Shown here: in pieces, positions 21,201 to 29,641 of the stretch | How the letters are laid out: each line of letters opens with the position of its first letter | Numbering within the stretch: position 1 is the stretch's first letter | Assembly (NCBI RefSeq): GCF_017916325.1 | Contig: NC_090171.1 | Location: forward strand, 1,219,501 to 1,283,500 | DNA: 64,000 nucleotides | Direction: 5' to 3' | From: Leishmania martiniquensis | Taxonomy: Eukaryota > Euglenozoa > Kinetoplastea > Trypanosomatida > Trypanosomatidae | Notes under the pieces: generated by a model | Told to the model about the DNA's origin: nothing | Seen by the model: the letters and a program-made list of their open reading frames with translations, nothing else | Database searches by the model: none | Made by a program: the position numbers and the translations under genes

Positions 21201-24200
21201 ACCGCAGAGGCTGCTTGCACAATATCTGCCGCGCCTTGGCCCGCCTCGGCCCTCTCCTCCTCATTTTCCAGTTTGCTCAGGTTGCGGCAGTACGCCCCCA
21301 TGTAGCGGAGCGTCTCTTGCACCTCGTCGCACGTGGCCATCTCCATCGTCCCCCAGAAGGGGGCCTCCGTGCAGCGCCGCAGGCAGCCTACGGCGCCTTG
21401 CACCGCCGCCTGAACTACACGCACCAGCCCTGGCGCCTTGATTTTGTACAGGTAGCGCATCATGACGTGTAAGCAGTGAGCCGCCCCCAGCCGCGACCAC
21501 TCCGATACGCCGCACTCCATCACTACAAGCTGACGGATGACCGCTCGAAGATGCGGCGTCGGCGCCTGCAGATCTTGTACGGGCGGCAGGGCATAGGCAA
21601 AGAGGGCCTCCATGGCAATCTGCCGCTGCGCTACGTCTCGCTCGCCAAGTCCGCGCAGCAGAACCAGCACAAACGACTCTGCCTCTTGAGGGGTGCCTGC
21701 TGACCTACCAAACCAGCGAGCTGCTTGCATCAGTAGTACACGTAGCTGCTCAGGCACCGTGCTACCACCCTTGCCGCCAGCACCACTATCGTAGCCCGAG
21801 CTCGTGCCGGCCAGAGAGGCGAGGGCCAGCACCGGGGCAAAGACGGCGCTGTCCCACTCCCTCGCTCTCTTGGCGATCGTCCACACAGCACACCAGCGCA
21901 GCACCTCCGCTGCCGCTATGCGAACCGCTGGCTGCTTCCCGTGCAGGCTCAACCGGGAAATGAGGGGAATAAGGTACCCAACGTGCAGCGCGCTATCTGC
22001 TGGGGCGAGCGGCACTGTGATTGGGTGCAGCGTCGCCAGCCAGCGAGGCGTCTTATCACGAAGGTTGTTGCTGACCCGCTCTCCCCTACACAGCAGCGCG
22101 AACGCTTCCTTGTGTGCGTGGCGCTGCAGTTCCGTGGCGATGGTGACACCGTGCCGAGCCGCCAACATTTGCACAGATATGCGCACGGCAGCCTCCACCT
22201 CTGCCGAGCGCGAGGCGTTTATCAGCGCAGACAGAACCGCCGCTGCCCACAGAGGCGAATCGCACATTTTCTTCTCCACAACTCGCAAGGCGCACTGCCG
22301 ATTGCCCTCGAGCACAGCGGGGCTGCTGCTGAAGCTGTATCCCACCCCCTTCGTGCCGTTGGGGGCACCTTCATCGTGCAGTGGAGTTGGTGTAGCTGTC
22401 ACGACAACCTTGAAGGCACGCACATACGCATCCAGGCAACCGTCGCTGCACGCCCCAGCACCACTAGCGGTCGCCTCACCCATCTCCTCCCTCCCCAGAA
22501 GCGCCACGCCAATCACCACGCACATGGCACACTGGTAAAGCAGCTCCTCGCTGTACAGGCACACTCGACGCAGGCATTCGGTGTTGAAAAAGCGACGCAG
22601 GAGTGGAAGGACGCGCAGGCGGCCCTTGTAGCGCCCATTGCTGATGACTCCCGGGGTACCCTCCGCGAGTGGAGCATCCGCATCGGGCTGCTCCGGTCTC
22701 CATAGGTGTGGACAAACACCCCAGCCCACGACGGTACGGTGAAGCAGCGTGTAAAAGCCCGAGACGTGCGGCGCGGCGCTGGCTCCACGCACCAGCGCTT
22801 CAACCCACAGCGTCCTCTCTCCCGCTGGTGGGTGGCAAACGCGACCAGACCCTCTGAGCCCCTCGCTGAGACGGGCAAAGAAGTCGACGAAGCTCAAAAA
22901 TGCGCTGTACTGCGTTGGGAAGCGGGGCTGCATACCATCGGCGCCGCCCACCAAAAGTTTCTCCAGTGTTGCCCTACTTTTACTCTCCACGAACACCACC
23001 TCGAGTTGCGCCCGCTCGCAGAAGCCCGTGCAGGCGCGGTAAAAGGCGGCAGAGAGGCGCTGCTTCGACTCTTCCTCGGCCTCTGTGCCGGATACCTCGC
23101 GTGACGTCAGGAGCCTCGTCCACAGCGCTGCCATGCGGTCCAAACGCTCCTCACTCGAGATACGCTCACCCGCAAGCTTCATCATGGCTGCGCCTGGCGC
23201 CTCGCCCACAAGTTCAAGGGTGCGCTCGCTTAGAAGGCGCGGCAGAGTGTGATGCGGGGTGCGCGGGTGGTGCATGAGCGCCGTGATGACAACCACGACA
23301 CTTGGCACCGTCTTCTCGCGATTGTAGAACTTCGGGTGCGGGTAGAGGAGGAGGACCCAGTCCACGAGTTCCCGCGCCACGGCATGCTGCCGTGGCGATA
23401 CCGACGGCAGCAGCTTCAGCAGCTGCCCAAGGGTGGCGAGAAGGTACGGCACCTGGTGGAACAACGCCTCCGTCTGCACAGAAGATGTGGTGAGCAGCAG
23501 AGCCGCTACGCGCTCCTCCAGGCGTGTACTCATCGCCTGCAGCGTTAGTGGATCATGCTGAGCAGCCACGGCGGGGAGTAAGTGATACAGGGCCTCCAAG
23601 GCATAAGCGGCTTCCCGGTCGGCGCACGAGTCCAAGGACTGCAGAAGGGATTCTAAAAGGCGGTGGAGCATGTGTGAGGCGTCCGTACTGCACTTGTTGC
23701 CTGCACCTGCTACCTCTGACACCCGGTGCTGCTGAAACTGAGAGCTCAGTGTGGACCAAAAGGCCGCTGCCGCCGACAGGGACTCTCGACGCACGTCTCT
23801 GTTGCGGTGCATCCATAGAGTTCTGAGAGCAGCGCTGTACTCGACGGCGCACAGGAGCGTGAAGGGGGCAAGGGCGCCGGAGGCTTGACGGCGAAGCAGG
23901 AACAGTGCCGAAAGGCAGAAGGCATAGTTCGTCGACTTTTCGCCCAGCATCAAGGCGCTGAGCACGATATTGTTGATGAGGGCCAAGACGGGAGCGTCTT
24001 CTGCACAGCGGAGCGGAAAACTGCCGAGGAACCCGGTCAGGCCCCGCAGAAGACCCTCTCCAAGCGTTTGGTTCACCACCGCCCGCTGGGTCAGACGCCT
24101 CGCAACGTCGAGGAAACATTTCAAGATGCGTTCCACGAGCTGCCTGCTTAGGGTGCGCGCATAATCGGGTTGCTCACACAGACATCCCAGCAGCTGCATT

Positions 24201-24829
24201 GAGGCGCTCTGAGGCCGAAGCGCAATGCTGTGGTTGGCCTCGCAGAGATCTATGCACACCTGGGCCACCTGCGCGGCCTCACCTCCCGACGCCAGCGCCG
24301 CGCACTGCGCCTCCTGCAAACCTGACGGTTGCATCAGCGCGAGCAGGAGATGCAAGCATTCCGCCTGCACATCCGTGTGCTTCCTTAGTATAAGCAGCAT
24401 CTTGAGCAAGCGCATCGTGGCATCGAAGAGGCACCTCAGTTGCTCAACTGACGCGCCTCGCACGAGCGGTGGTTTCACAACGGCACACATTAGCTTGACA
24501 AGATGCCTCAGAATATCTGCCTCAGGCGCACGTGCGGAGGCCGTCACCGCACCCGTGAGGCGGCGAAAGAGAGAGAGGAGAGTCGCAGTCGGCGCAGTTG
24601 CCGGAGAACACGCATCACCCAAGCTAAATGATGTTGGGCACACAAGCTCCCACACGCGCTGGATGCCCGTCTCCTGACCAGTGAATAGGTATGCATGATC
24701 CGTAATGCATTTCCCTATCGTGTCGACCGTTGTCGACGCCGCTTGAACACTTGCGTGCGCAGTTGGGCCATCGACGAAGCGGGCAAGCTGTGTGACGCAC
24801 TTCGATATGACGCTGATGACCTCGTCCAT
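12272..24829 (-). CDS. Giant PI3K-related protein kinase, DNA-PKcs-like, with altered catalytic loop
   Basis: 4185 residues from the ATG at 24827-24829, about the size of human DNA-PKcs. The upstream 124 codons contain a pyrimidine tract and AG and are taken as 5'UTR. Most of the chain is helical and Leu/Ala-rich, as in HEAT-repeat solenoids, followed by a FAT-like region. The kinase domain starts near residue 3815 with PKRVKIYTC. It includes MVKGGEGLRRDQR (K3834), a DFG motif at D4009, and AFGDATRKLPAPELTPFR, which matches DNA-PKcs closely. The protein ends in an FATC-like segment, DPRVLGRACAGWQAYL. In place of the usual GDRHxxN catalytic loop it has GNRHPRH, so the catalytic Asp is N3990 and the Asn is H3995. 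The family signals DNA breaks or controls growth; this one may be a pseudokinase scaffold. Confidence 0.85.
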   Translation of the reverse strand: MDEVISVISKCVTQLARFVDGPTAHASVQAASTTVDTIGKCITDHAYLFTGQETGIQRVWELVCPTSFSLGDACSPATAPTATLLSLFRRLTGAVTASARAPEADILRHLVKLMCAVVKPPLVRGASVEQLRCLFDATMRLLKMLLILRKHTDVQAECLHLLLALMQPSGLQEAQCAALASGGEAAQVAQVCIDLCEANHSIALRPQSASMQLLGCLCEQPDYARTLSRQLVERILKCFLDVARRLTQRAVVNQTLGEGLLRGLTGFLGSFPLRCAEDAPVLALINNIVLSALMLGEKSTNYAFCLSALFLLRRQASGALAPFTLLCAVEYSAALRTLWMHRNRDVRRESLSAAAAFWSTLSSQFQQHRVSEVAGAGNKCSTDASHMLHRLLESLLQSLDSCADREAAYALEALYHLLPAVAAQHDPLTLQAMSTRLEERVAALLLTTSSVQTEALFHQVPYLLATLGQLLKLLPSVSPRQHAVARELVDWVLLLYPHPKFYNREKTVPSVVVVITALMHHPRTPHHTLPRLLSERTLELVGEAPGAAMMKLAGERISSEERLDRMAALWTRLLTSREVSGTEAEEESKQRLSAAFYRACTGFCERAQLEVVFVESKSRATLEKLLVGGADGMQPRFPTQYSAFLSFVDFFARLSEGLRGSGRVCHPPAGERTLWVEALVRGASAAPHVSGFYTLLHRTVVGWGVCPHLWRPEQPDADAPLAEGTPGVISNGRYKGRLRVLPLLRRFFNTECLRRVCLYSEELLYQCAMCVVIGVALLGREEMGEATASGAGACSDGCLDAYVRAFKVVVTATPTPLHDEGAPNGTKGVGYSFSSSPAVLEGNRQCALRVVEKKMCDSPLWAAAVLSALINASRSAEVEAAVRISVQMLAARHGVTIATELQRHAHKEAFALLCRGERVSNNLRDKTPRWLATLHPITVPLAPADSALHVGYLIPLISRLSLHGKQPAVRIAAAEVLRWCAVWTIAKRAREWDSAVFAPVLALASLAGTSSGYDSGAGGKGGSTVPEQLRVLLMQAARWFGRSAGTPQEAESFVLVLLRGLGERDVAQRQIAMEALFAYALPPVQDLQAPTPHLRAVIRQLVVMECGVSEWSRLGAAHCLHVMMRYLYKIKAPGLVRVVQAAVQGAVGCLRRCTEAPFWGTMEMATCDEVQETLRYMGAYCRNLSKLENEEERAEAGQGAADIVQAASAVLPALAQRHTACAIALLQALPAITQASTGVHPVLSPSQQVIRDQLHRLGPAAARSPECVIGGCAVLVAFLRSGCCTESSDKATVEAAPPGISARAENCSVDPELLSLLTVVLQAIVEEARVATYENRCVPPRLMRSLLELVSAAPEQTHATHFSQLCAPAVIAQAVRAMAAGATAAVEKEAGGDGEDVADVVPLQTGALSSLLPATTRICADLIQFVMRVADQRRHGAKVVEEVLRAIQETGVFSVFTAGSPADQLADALSIDPTAPITGSVALAAVLCQVEVPCSSASETLWVRIADSMKISSKVVVEMLFALLRNAAALNAAGGECVCAALLVLCLSEADPTLLWQHLRDLLASAAVPHNNFGTSSSFFDSLDSDDDDDAVAASGARWGSAPLGRAFGSAITRCWQRASAALPTDRLVSALPSLVAVVAPEGAHRGQDKGVFLPSLVGDWLSELQRRPLASEHDRVLCRVCADMVAAEREALKSAPTEAQDDGCGVCRLTLLLMLVRLIGPAIQTDPTLSNLLRDLVLDVGKPADIYSTLASMDATNRVVWGFHMLSAMMTPRPVRRSLAMFPVDSGTVEASSTFLQEVFSNALPLRWTELKTPLEKRNAAEVVRSGTTLFVAVLPHNVQVLEVIVHLLGKESIPQRDTIAREVHRALQALNICDPALQLDAFSCASRLLRDPRTHPSMCDALAEHVLLPLLHSSSASVRLRLVEKEVRKWVAEASTAPVLGRFSVQTAAFSFLALMHCMCPLTDLRGSINAAFTGRNAHATGEELTLEVLKACQAAWQPLSTNGENSAAETEAGVDDSAHADAPHRYRQAAFWCLLAALSQTRQAEQVFCHHLFQENSVPRWSALCPPKRPGVFVTGSLSTEGEEPTQGSSDVPQAAQMWRDMESNQVPELFAHLIECFPSSSVAQGEPPAWVHDFVALMQRPQLRLPVKEVFYRIVCRHERFFCTFARRIFDGVADSVSAMAPSEPAGKVVWDLLGVLARWRREGGPGVLAVGSAASLHALARYAAFHLAWEHSSAPEEESQVLDLTSRETFAELLKQVRRTQEETPASLSTPPLTAEEVKILLSHPVHNHRATLEVLYVVTDACGCLGCTGDSCEVEEVYRLLGAFLDASASPQLCRIAARLVGLEHRLLSEAATGAPLSAAREVLLNTLWGIACAKLDTYVSGTKLLDVLEAMQAEQSGDLVYQLLSRTDILHRYSTRKDSEKLRILRVLARAGTYVADNYDSIHIRLVGQLQGVRGDLFLCIYRVVSSALPHLRMGSVRHVLRDWCSLDALKAVELAEQARVAFYEMGLAALRRWASLRGDEEKQDGGDNDSAGVEVFLVRCGLCDPSPAVQGMVLEYIDSHSQHAPRTMWGRLTCLFTAKDEPNEDDGRGGGGWVRHVAFLLLSLAKRSHSCANPICAFTEASQLEVTYPTPTVNATNAAEGSGARQQPKNVPLFSQAARHSGHVHTGKADVVCPITAALFRHYAAPALAPAASQLQQKPLSGAGHSRISGTCLTDAARRAAARSRLHMERGDPVQGDAAALVGVTASGHIDGIAQPRFVRSVALPARHSATNAPSMVPLLGGYAAGRFLEARLTLKSLLVPLQVLCLHDDEMAARVLIDLVSNAAAASTTIDESSRVASLESTLAFLLPMKSEATIGQCQHAVYPFKLFVALELLLHVQSACGLSLDSVDCAALVRLASDAQTRGGSALPAPLPIADGTAQVVERLLTLLQPLETQASRGGPFMTFPVPVWHAYHMAQRLRRNDDVALQAALRLFKATRGHSAQLISLQSALHAIEVGGEAYSVRAITKLLEDEEEAAATATRAASPATHESSGALSSFAARAEVLRHYRSCASRQLLRWGDAASALESRATAGACESEEASADSVWLRLRAQLQLICDRAASATTVGASTPLQHRTGFEWGLCLMANGRWLDCQHHVETSVSQLLESAVTAVDSNGRSLIDGYLAANALSQLADAAQVLRVVSTSAAGTARAALETYLDKMPPSVPSDRAHGPLFIDDILLIRKLVIDYHIRPTSGLARRLQLTDDKRRELVARAHELLGAWAVRRCVQLLRLPVKTGAIETIAANAAHSTLSEPTRCALSLLQKRSSFFPCTALPEEGRHASPEEILTALLQRTRRNMQQHAASGLLSPTAAQPWAADAAECEVEMLASVGGILSGSAESKSSAPEREVWVSALEDKLRDAAPSHMALLSALEKLLPLVPRGGGTLGDVSEDAADAAARPPSVTAATRSLWLLYANTFLWCAQAGNDRSIDADSEGHLPVSARVPRLLSLFALPPATQVEAEGRWRSTWEALVLLPAQVWLPWANLLVNMLVQTEHVVLARILLRLCREHGQVLYYPVNCAWGSLVDLRKRRNAGRVIDDGLASELAELQRWYKCHRMALVAEFTAALEELVEPQHRLEMRLSGVELLVKQHEECTRGCGGSTQTKYLTDALQLYERCKDDLMNTARWGRAQLFHRRAAQVLQELDRRKAFSTEVLQSVERFRSAKREALSQVTEALSALSTAESSGVTRSQELAMYSERLPRALGCSATAATTRSQLGCTSDAAEPILQPVQPTHLLHTPQSAGQQCRTLVGVEDRVLVLHSKRLPKRVKIYTCAGACTYMVKGGEGLRRDQRIQEVFTLANMCLLLSPCSRPSALMIRTYAVIPVSPFVGLVGWVPKTAPLQELMKAATPPDARKAVEHFRRAREKQGDILSLYKGAQVSRSPEGEYEGLVLRLRQSALAESLEGIAPDHCSWFGARDAFLDTNAAASMVCFVLGVGNRHPRHSLVDRLNCELVAIDFGLAFGDATRKLPAPELTPFRHTPQLQRVQGVLGDDVTRCRMRRVLHVLRTEQPVVEGMVAALLMADVDAIGDEASCIAAHQLDVVRGKLNLESPAEIILRDVALNAHVTRDKDVWSGVKECLLQRKRDEKEEDCELSETALSTLHLEDVFVQRLLRIASDPRVLGRACAGWQAYL

Positions 24830-24868
24830 TCCACATGCTCTCGGCTTTTGCTGTTTACCTTCGCGCCA

Positions 24869-24922
24869 CTTCGCGGGGAGGATGTTCGTGAAGGGAGTGA
24901 GAGAGCGAGGTGGATGGGGGGG
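24869..24922 (-). promoter_or_regulatory. Predicted spliced-leader acceptor for the giant kinase gene
   Basis: A minus-strand pyrimidine tract at about 24891-24922 is followed by the first AG at 24869-24870. The first ATG after it (24834-24836) is out of frame. The kinase ATG at 24829 is next, so leaky scanning or a later AG would be needed. Confidence 0.4.
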
Positions 24923-25784
24923 GGTAGATGTGCCGATGGCAGCCGTACCTTCCTCGTATTTTGTGTTTCTTCGACACTCTAGACAAGCGAGCGCGCCTTC
25001 TTGCTCCTTTCGTCCGAGTATGCTGAAGAAGTGCCCCCCTTCCCTCTTCTTGCCGGTCTGCGCACAGCTGATAAAATGCAGAGGGGGGAGGGTGAAGGGA
25101 TGAGAGCGAAAGGGAGTAAGAGAGTCGATTGACGGTGCCTCTGTCTTTGGCTTGTGCGACTTGCACTCATGTGTCGCCCGTGCGATGAACAGAGATACCA
25201 ACGGAGAAGACGCGCATACCTACAACGTCACGCGCTTTCTTTCGTGTTAGGCAATGGAGAGCGTCCGGCTCCGCATCGCTCCCCGCCTTTTACCTTGTGT
25301 GGGTGCATGTGTCATTCACCAGCAGCACAGGGGAGGCAGATAGGCGGAGGGAGCAGAGAGAGAGAGCACGCGAGGGCGCTTGGCACGAGCCAGGAGAGCC
25401 GCTCCACATGCGTCTGCATCTGAGCGAGGAGCGCAGGCTTTGTTTTGCCTTCTCTCTTGGTGACGTGAAGGTGCGCCGAATCTGCCACGTCGCTGGCCAC
25501 AGCGGCGCGGGTTTTTTCTTTTTTTTTTCGCTTGGTCTTTGTCATTTTCTTAGGTTGGCAACACACTTGGAGACTTGGCGCGCTTCATCTGCTTAGTTTT
25601 TGACGAAGGGAGCGCGCATGCGTGTGTGTATGCGTGCGCATTCACGCAGAGAACAGGAAAAGGCCTTGGCTTTCTTCGTCGTTGGTTTCGCTCTGTCCCC
25701 CTTTTCTGCTGCCTAATGAGGGGAAAAGAGGAGATGAAGCAAAGGATGCGGATACATGTCTTGGGAGCGTGTGAGTAAGCACAT

Positions 25785-25799
25785 ACACACACACACACA
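25785..25799. repeat. AC dinucleotide repeat
   Basis: Seven to eight AC units in a row within the long intergenic region. Confidence 0.75.
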
Positions 25800-26603
25800 G
25801 ACATGGATACATACGCCTGCACGAACGAGCACACACGCTTATACGCAGGCTCCTCTTTTTTTGTTGTTGCCTCCTTTGCCAGCCTCAGCACTGACCTGTC
25901 GATCGTTTCATTGCTTTAGCGCACACAGCTACTGTCCCTCTCTGTGCGTACGTGTGCGTGCGCGTGTGCCAGGGCGATGAGTAAATCATCGCTCTGGCCT
26001 TAAGTGCTCACGGAGGTGACTGAGCGCGGCTACGGGCATGCCTCGCGGTCATCATGGATGGGGGCGAGGTGGGGTTGCTATGGCCAGGCTCCCGCAGCCC
26101 ACAAGCCCATCACCAACAGGTGCGACCACAAGCCACAGATACCGAGACAAAAATGGTTCCTGAGAAAAGAGATTACCAGCATCTTGACTCCCTACCCTCA
26201 CCCATCCGAGTCGCGTTCAGCAGTGACACGCCCTTCCTCTCGTCATGGCCCTTTTTTCTTCCTCCGTTGTGCGATTCTTTATGAGCCGTAAGGGTGGTGG
26301 TGGTGCTCGAGCCTCCACTTGACCCGAGAAGGGGAGAATAGAGAGGGGAAAAGAAGGGGGCGAGGAAGGAAAAGTGGCCGGGGTTGGGACCGCAGGCCAA
26401 CAAGACAGCACACGACACGTTGAAGGAACAGCACCATCCCCATCTGTCGACTGCACTGGTCGGGACCCGCCCACTCGCGAAAAGAGAAGAGAGAGAGCAA
26501 CGCCAAAGGCACTCATACGCGGCAAATACACGAACTTTTTTTGTTGTTGTCGCTGTCGTTGCTGTTTCGCCTTTCCCACCTTGCGACTTTAAGGTGCCGA
26601 CCT

Positions 26604-26619
26604 TCTCTCTCTCTCTCTC
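26604..26619. repeat. TC dinucleotide repeat in a strand-asymmetric tract
   Basis: About eight TC units on the plus strand, within a region of alternating long pyrimidine and purine runs. Confidence 0.75.
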
Positions 26620-28393
26620 ACCCCTCGAGCCTCCCCCCTTGCCCCCTCCACACACATACGTACACAACTGCCTCGCGCACTCACTAATGGTTCATCCTTT
26701 ACTCCCTCCCTCTTTCCTTCCTTTCTCTCTCTGAGCACATGTGTGTGTGGGTATGGGTGTATGTGTGGGCCAACCAACACAGCTGACAAGGCAGAGGTGC
26801 ACACGTGCGCGCGCTCTCTCAAGGCAGGAGAGGTGCGGGACAGAGGGAGGGACGGAGTGAGGAGAGGAAAAAATAAAGAGAAAGACGGCTCGACAGAGAG
26901 ACGCTGAACAAAGGTACGCTTGAAGCACAGACAAAAAAAGGTGGAGAGAGGAGGAGGGGTGGGAGGGGGCCGAAGAAGAAAGCCTTGCCCCTCTGTTCTT
27001 TTCCACACTGTTTAACAACTTTTTTTTTGCCACTATTCTCTCTGGCGCACATGGCCGTCACCCGCGAACACGGCATCGGAGGCATCCAAAGAGAGAGGGA
27101 GAGACCAATGAGAACATCGGCAGCAGCGAAGGGGCGAGAAACGCTTCTGGCTGGTTCAACATTGGAGGAGAGGAAGGGTGATAGGAAATAGAAAAAAATC
27201 GGTGTGGAAGAGAAAAAAAGCCCCTCACCCCACCTCTCCTCGCCCTCACTCAACCACATATACACACAGAGGCAGGCATACAGACACCCCAACCGCTACC
27301 CGCTCACTCACGCGCCAACGGAACACTTGCAGAGAAAAAGGGGGAACAAACTTTTCTCGGTTTCGTTTCCTCTTTCCCATTGATCCCTCGCAGCCCCGAC
27401 CCCTCCCACCACCATCTATCCCCCCCCAACCAACCAACGAACCAAGGCAGGTATCGTAGCCTTGGCTTAGAAGTGCTACGGGTAAGAAGAAGGATGTGTA
27501 GTGGGGAGGGAAGAGGGTTGAACAAGTCTTTTTTTGTTTTACGTACCACGTGATGGTGCGCTAGGCGTGACTGCCAAAAGGGCGATCCATGCAGGTGAAT
27601 AGGGAATGGCGAGGGCGGGCACGGGGAGGCACACCCGCGCAGCATCGTCAGAAACCCACACAAGTCGGAGGGGGGAGGGTGAGGTGAAGGGCAGACAGGC
27701 GGGAAGGCGAGAAGAGCGCGAAAGAACGAAACGGAGGCAAAGAGGCAGACAAAAGGGGGCTGTTGGATGGCACCCCCCACTCCCCCCTACACGCATGTGC
27801 AGTGAGCACACGGGGCCATGGAGTAAGGGGAGCTCAAAGCGCGGTATAAGAAAAGGGAGTAGCGAGCGCACCGCCTGTAGCCGTGGAAAAAGAGGCGATG
27901 ATGTTGATTAGCGATAGGGAGAGAGGGGGTAGACACACATGCCTCTTCTCGCCGAAAAGAGTACACCCGCCGGTGGGAGGGGTAGGCGGAGGACGAAAGG
28001 AGGAAGAGAACGGCGACCCAAACGACTTACCCAACATTGGCAGACGTCCCCCCTTTCTTGTTTTTTTTCTTCATTTGCCCCGAACATACCTTTCGCACAC
28101 CATCAAGCGAGCTCGCTCGAGTACATCTGTCTTTTCGCCTCCCGGGAGCACATGACATCCGCGTGGGCATGCTGATACGCGGGTGGGAGAGGGGAGGCCT
28201 TCATGTGCATGAGCCGTGATGTGGTCCCCTTTCTTCCCCTCCTTCTCTCTGTTAGTCACTCTCTGCGCCACCGATAGCGGTGGGGGTAAAGGGCCGATGC
28301 CCCACAGAGGGGCAGCGCCGACACCCGCATCTGAACGCCCACAGACACGCACCCAAGCGCAGAAATTCATCTCCTCTTTTTGTGGGCACACGG

Positions 28394-29641
28394 TCACGCC
28401 TGAGTGGCCAACTCCACCGCCTTGCGGGCAGCAGAGTCGAAGTCATTGACAGGGTGGATGGCGAGGCCGCTCTTGCGAATGATTTCCTTGCCGAGGTCCT
28501 CGTTCGTTCCGCAAAGGCGCACCACAATCGGGACGGTGGAGCTGAGCGTCTTGAAGGCGTTCACGACACCTTGCGCTATGACGTCACATCGCATGATACC
28601 GCCAAAGATGTTTACCAGGATGCTCTTCACGTTCGAATCGCCCATGATGATCTTGAGGGCGGCAACAATCTGCTCCTCAGAAGCGCTACCGCCAGCATCG
28701 AGGAAGTTGGCCGCGCTGCCGCCGTGCAGAGAGATGGCGTCCATGGTTGCCATGGCCAAGCCAGCGCCATTCACGAGACAGCCGACGTTGCCATCGAGGG
28801 CAATGTAGTTTAGGTCATGCTGCTTGGCAAGCACCTCCTTGTTATCGACCTGGGTCTGATCCTCCAAGGCGAAGATAGCCTTCTGGCGGAAAGCGGCATT
28901 GTCATCGAAGCCGAGCTTCGCGTCGATCTCCATCACATCACCGTTGTCGAGCTCGACAAAGGGGTTGATCTCTACCATGGTGCAGTCCTTGGACTTGCCG
29001 ATGTCGTAGAGGGCCTTGATTTGCTCCGCCGCGCGCTCTGCCGTCTCACCTGAGAAGCCGAGCTCCTTAGCGTACGCCACAGCGGCATCGTGGTCCACAC
29101 CCTCCGCGACGTTGACCTTCATGGTCTTAATCTTTTCCGGGTGACTCTTGGCGAGTTCCTCAATGCTCATGCCACCCTCAGCGCTGCCAATGAACATGGG
29201 TGACGCGCTCTTTCGGTCGAGGATGAGGGAAAGATAGAGCTCGCGCTTGATGCCAGCAACGGCCTCGGTGACGTACAGCGTGCTCACCAGCTGGCCCTTG
29301 GGGCCGGTTTGCTTTGTCACCAGCGTGTTGCCGAGCATGCGCTTGGCCGCCTCGATGGCAGCAGCGGCGCTGTCGCACACGTGCACGCCGCCCTGGAAGC
29401 CATCCTTGAACACGCCCTTGCCGCGGCCACCGGCCAAGATCTGAGACTTCACGACCTTCTTCTCCGTTTTGATCTTTGCACACGCGGCCTCGACCTCCTC
29501 GATCGTCTTGCATGCGATACCGAACTCCACCTTGCCGCCGTTGTCTTTGATAATCTGCTTCGACTGGTACTCGTGGATGTTCAGGAAGCGGCGCTGCATG
29601 CCAGCAGCCCTGGGGGTGCACAGGCGACCAAAGCGTAACAT
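28394..29641 (-). CDS. Succinyl-CoA ligase (synthetase) beta subunit, mitochondrial
   Basis: 415 residues from the ATG at 29639-29641; the longer frame upstream is low-complexity. A basic presequence (about residues 1-18) precedes the ATP-grasp domain, which opens with LNIHEYQSKQ and contains AGGRGKGVF and MVEINPF. The C-terminal ligase domain has GCLVNGAGLAMATMD, GGSA.NFLD.GG and NIFGGIMRCD, all standard in SucC. The enzyme converts succinyl-CoA and NDP to succinate, CoA and NTP in the mitochondrial matrix as a heterodimer with the alpha subunit. In trypanosomatids it also serves the acetate:succinate CoA-transferase cycle that makes ATP. Nucleotide preference cannot be read with confidence here. 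Length and motifs are intact. Confidence 0.95.
   Translation of the reverse strand: MLRFGRLCTPRAAGMQRRFLNIHEYQSKQIIKDNGGKVEFGIACKTIEEVEAACAKIKTEKKVVKSQILAGGRGKGVFKDGFQGGVHVCDSAAAAIEAAKRMLGNTLVTKQTGPKGQLVSTLYVTEAVAGIKRELYLSLILDRKSASPMFIGSAEGGMSIEELAKSHPEKIKTMKVNVAEGVDHDAAVAYAKELGFSGETAERAAEQIKALYDIGKSKDCTMVEINPFVELDNGDVMEIDAKLGFDDNAAFRQKAIFALEDQTQVDNKEVLAKQHDLNYIALDGNVGCLVNGAGLAMATMDAISLHGGSAANFLDAGGSASEEQIVAALKIIMGDSNVKSILVNIFGGIMRCDVIAQGVVNAFKTLSSTVPIVVRLCGTNEDLGKEIIRKSGLAIHPVNDFDSAARKAVELATQA

Larger units (their letters stand above)
24830..28393. other. Long intergenic region (3.6 kb): 5'UTR of the giant kinase and 3'UTR of succinyl-CoA ligase beta
   Basis: No gene is supported. It contains an AC repeat at 25785-25799, T runs around 25509-25530, a TC repeat at 26604-26619, pyrimidine-rich plus-strand DNA to about 26735, then purine-rich plus-strand DNA at about 26820-27240 and 27480-27760. 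ORFs on both strands are repeat translations (Pro/Ser/Leu or Arg/Glu/Gly). Confidence 0.55.

Noticed and set aside
24830..25201. 124-codon upstream extension of the giant kinase
   Set aside because: Crosses a pyrimidine tract and splice-type AG, and its composition is low-complexity, so it is taken as 5'UTR.
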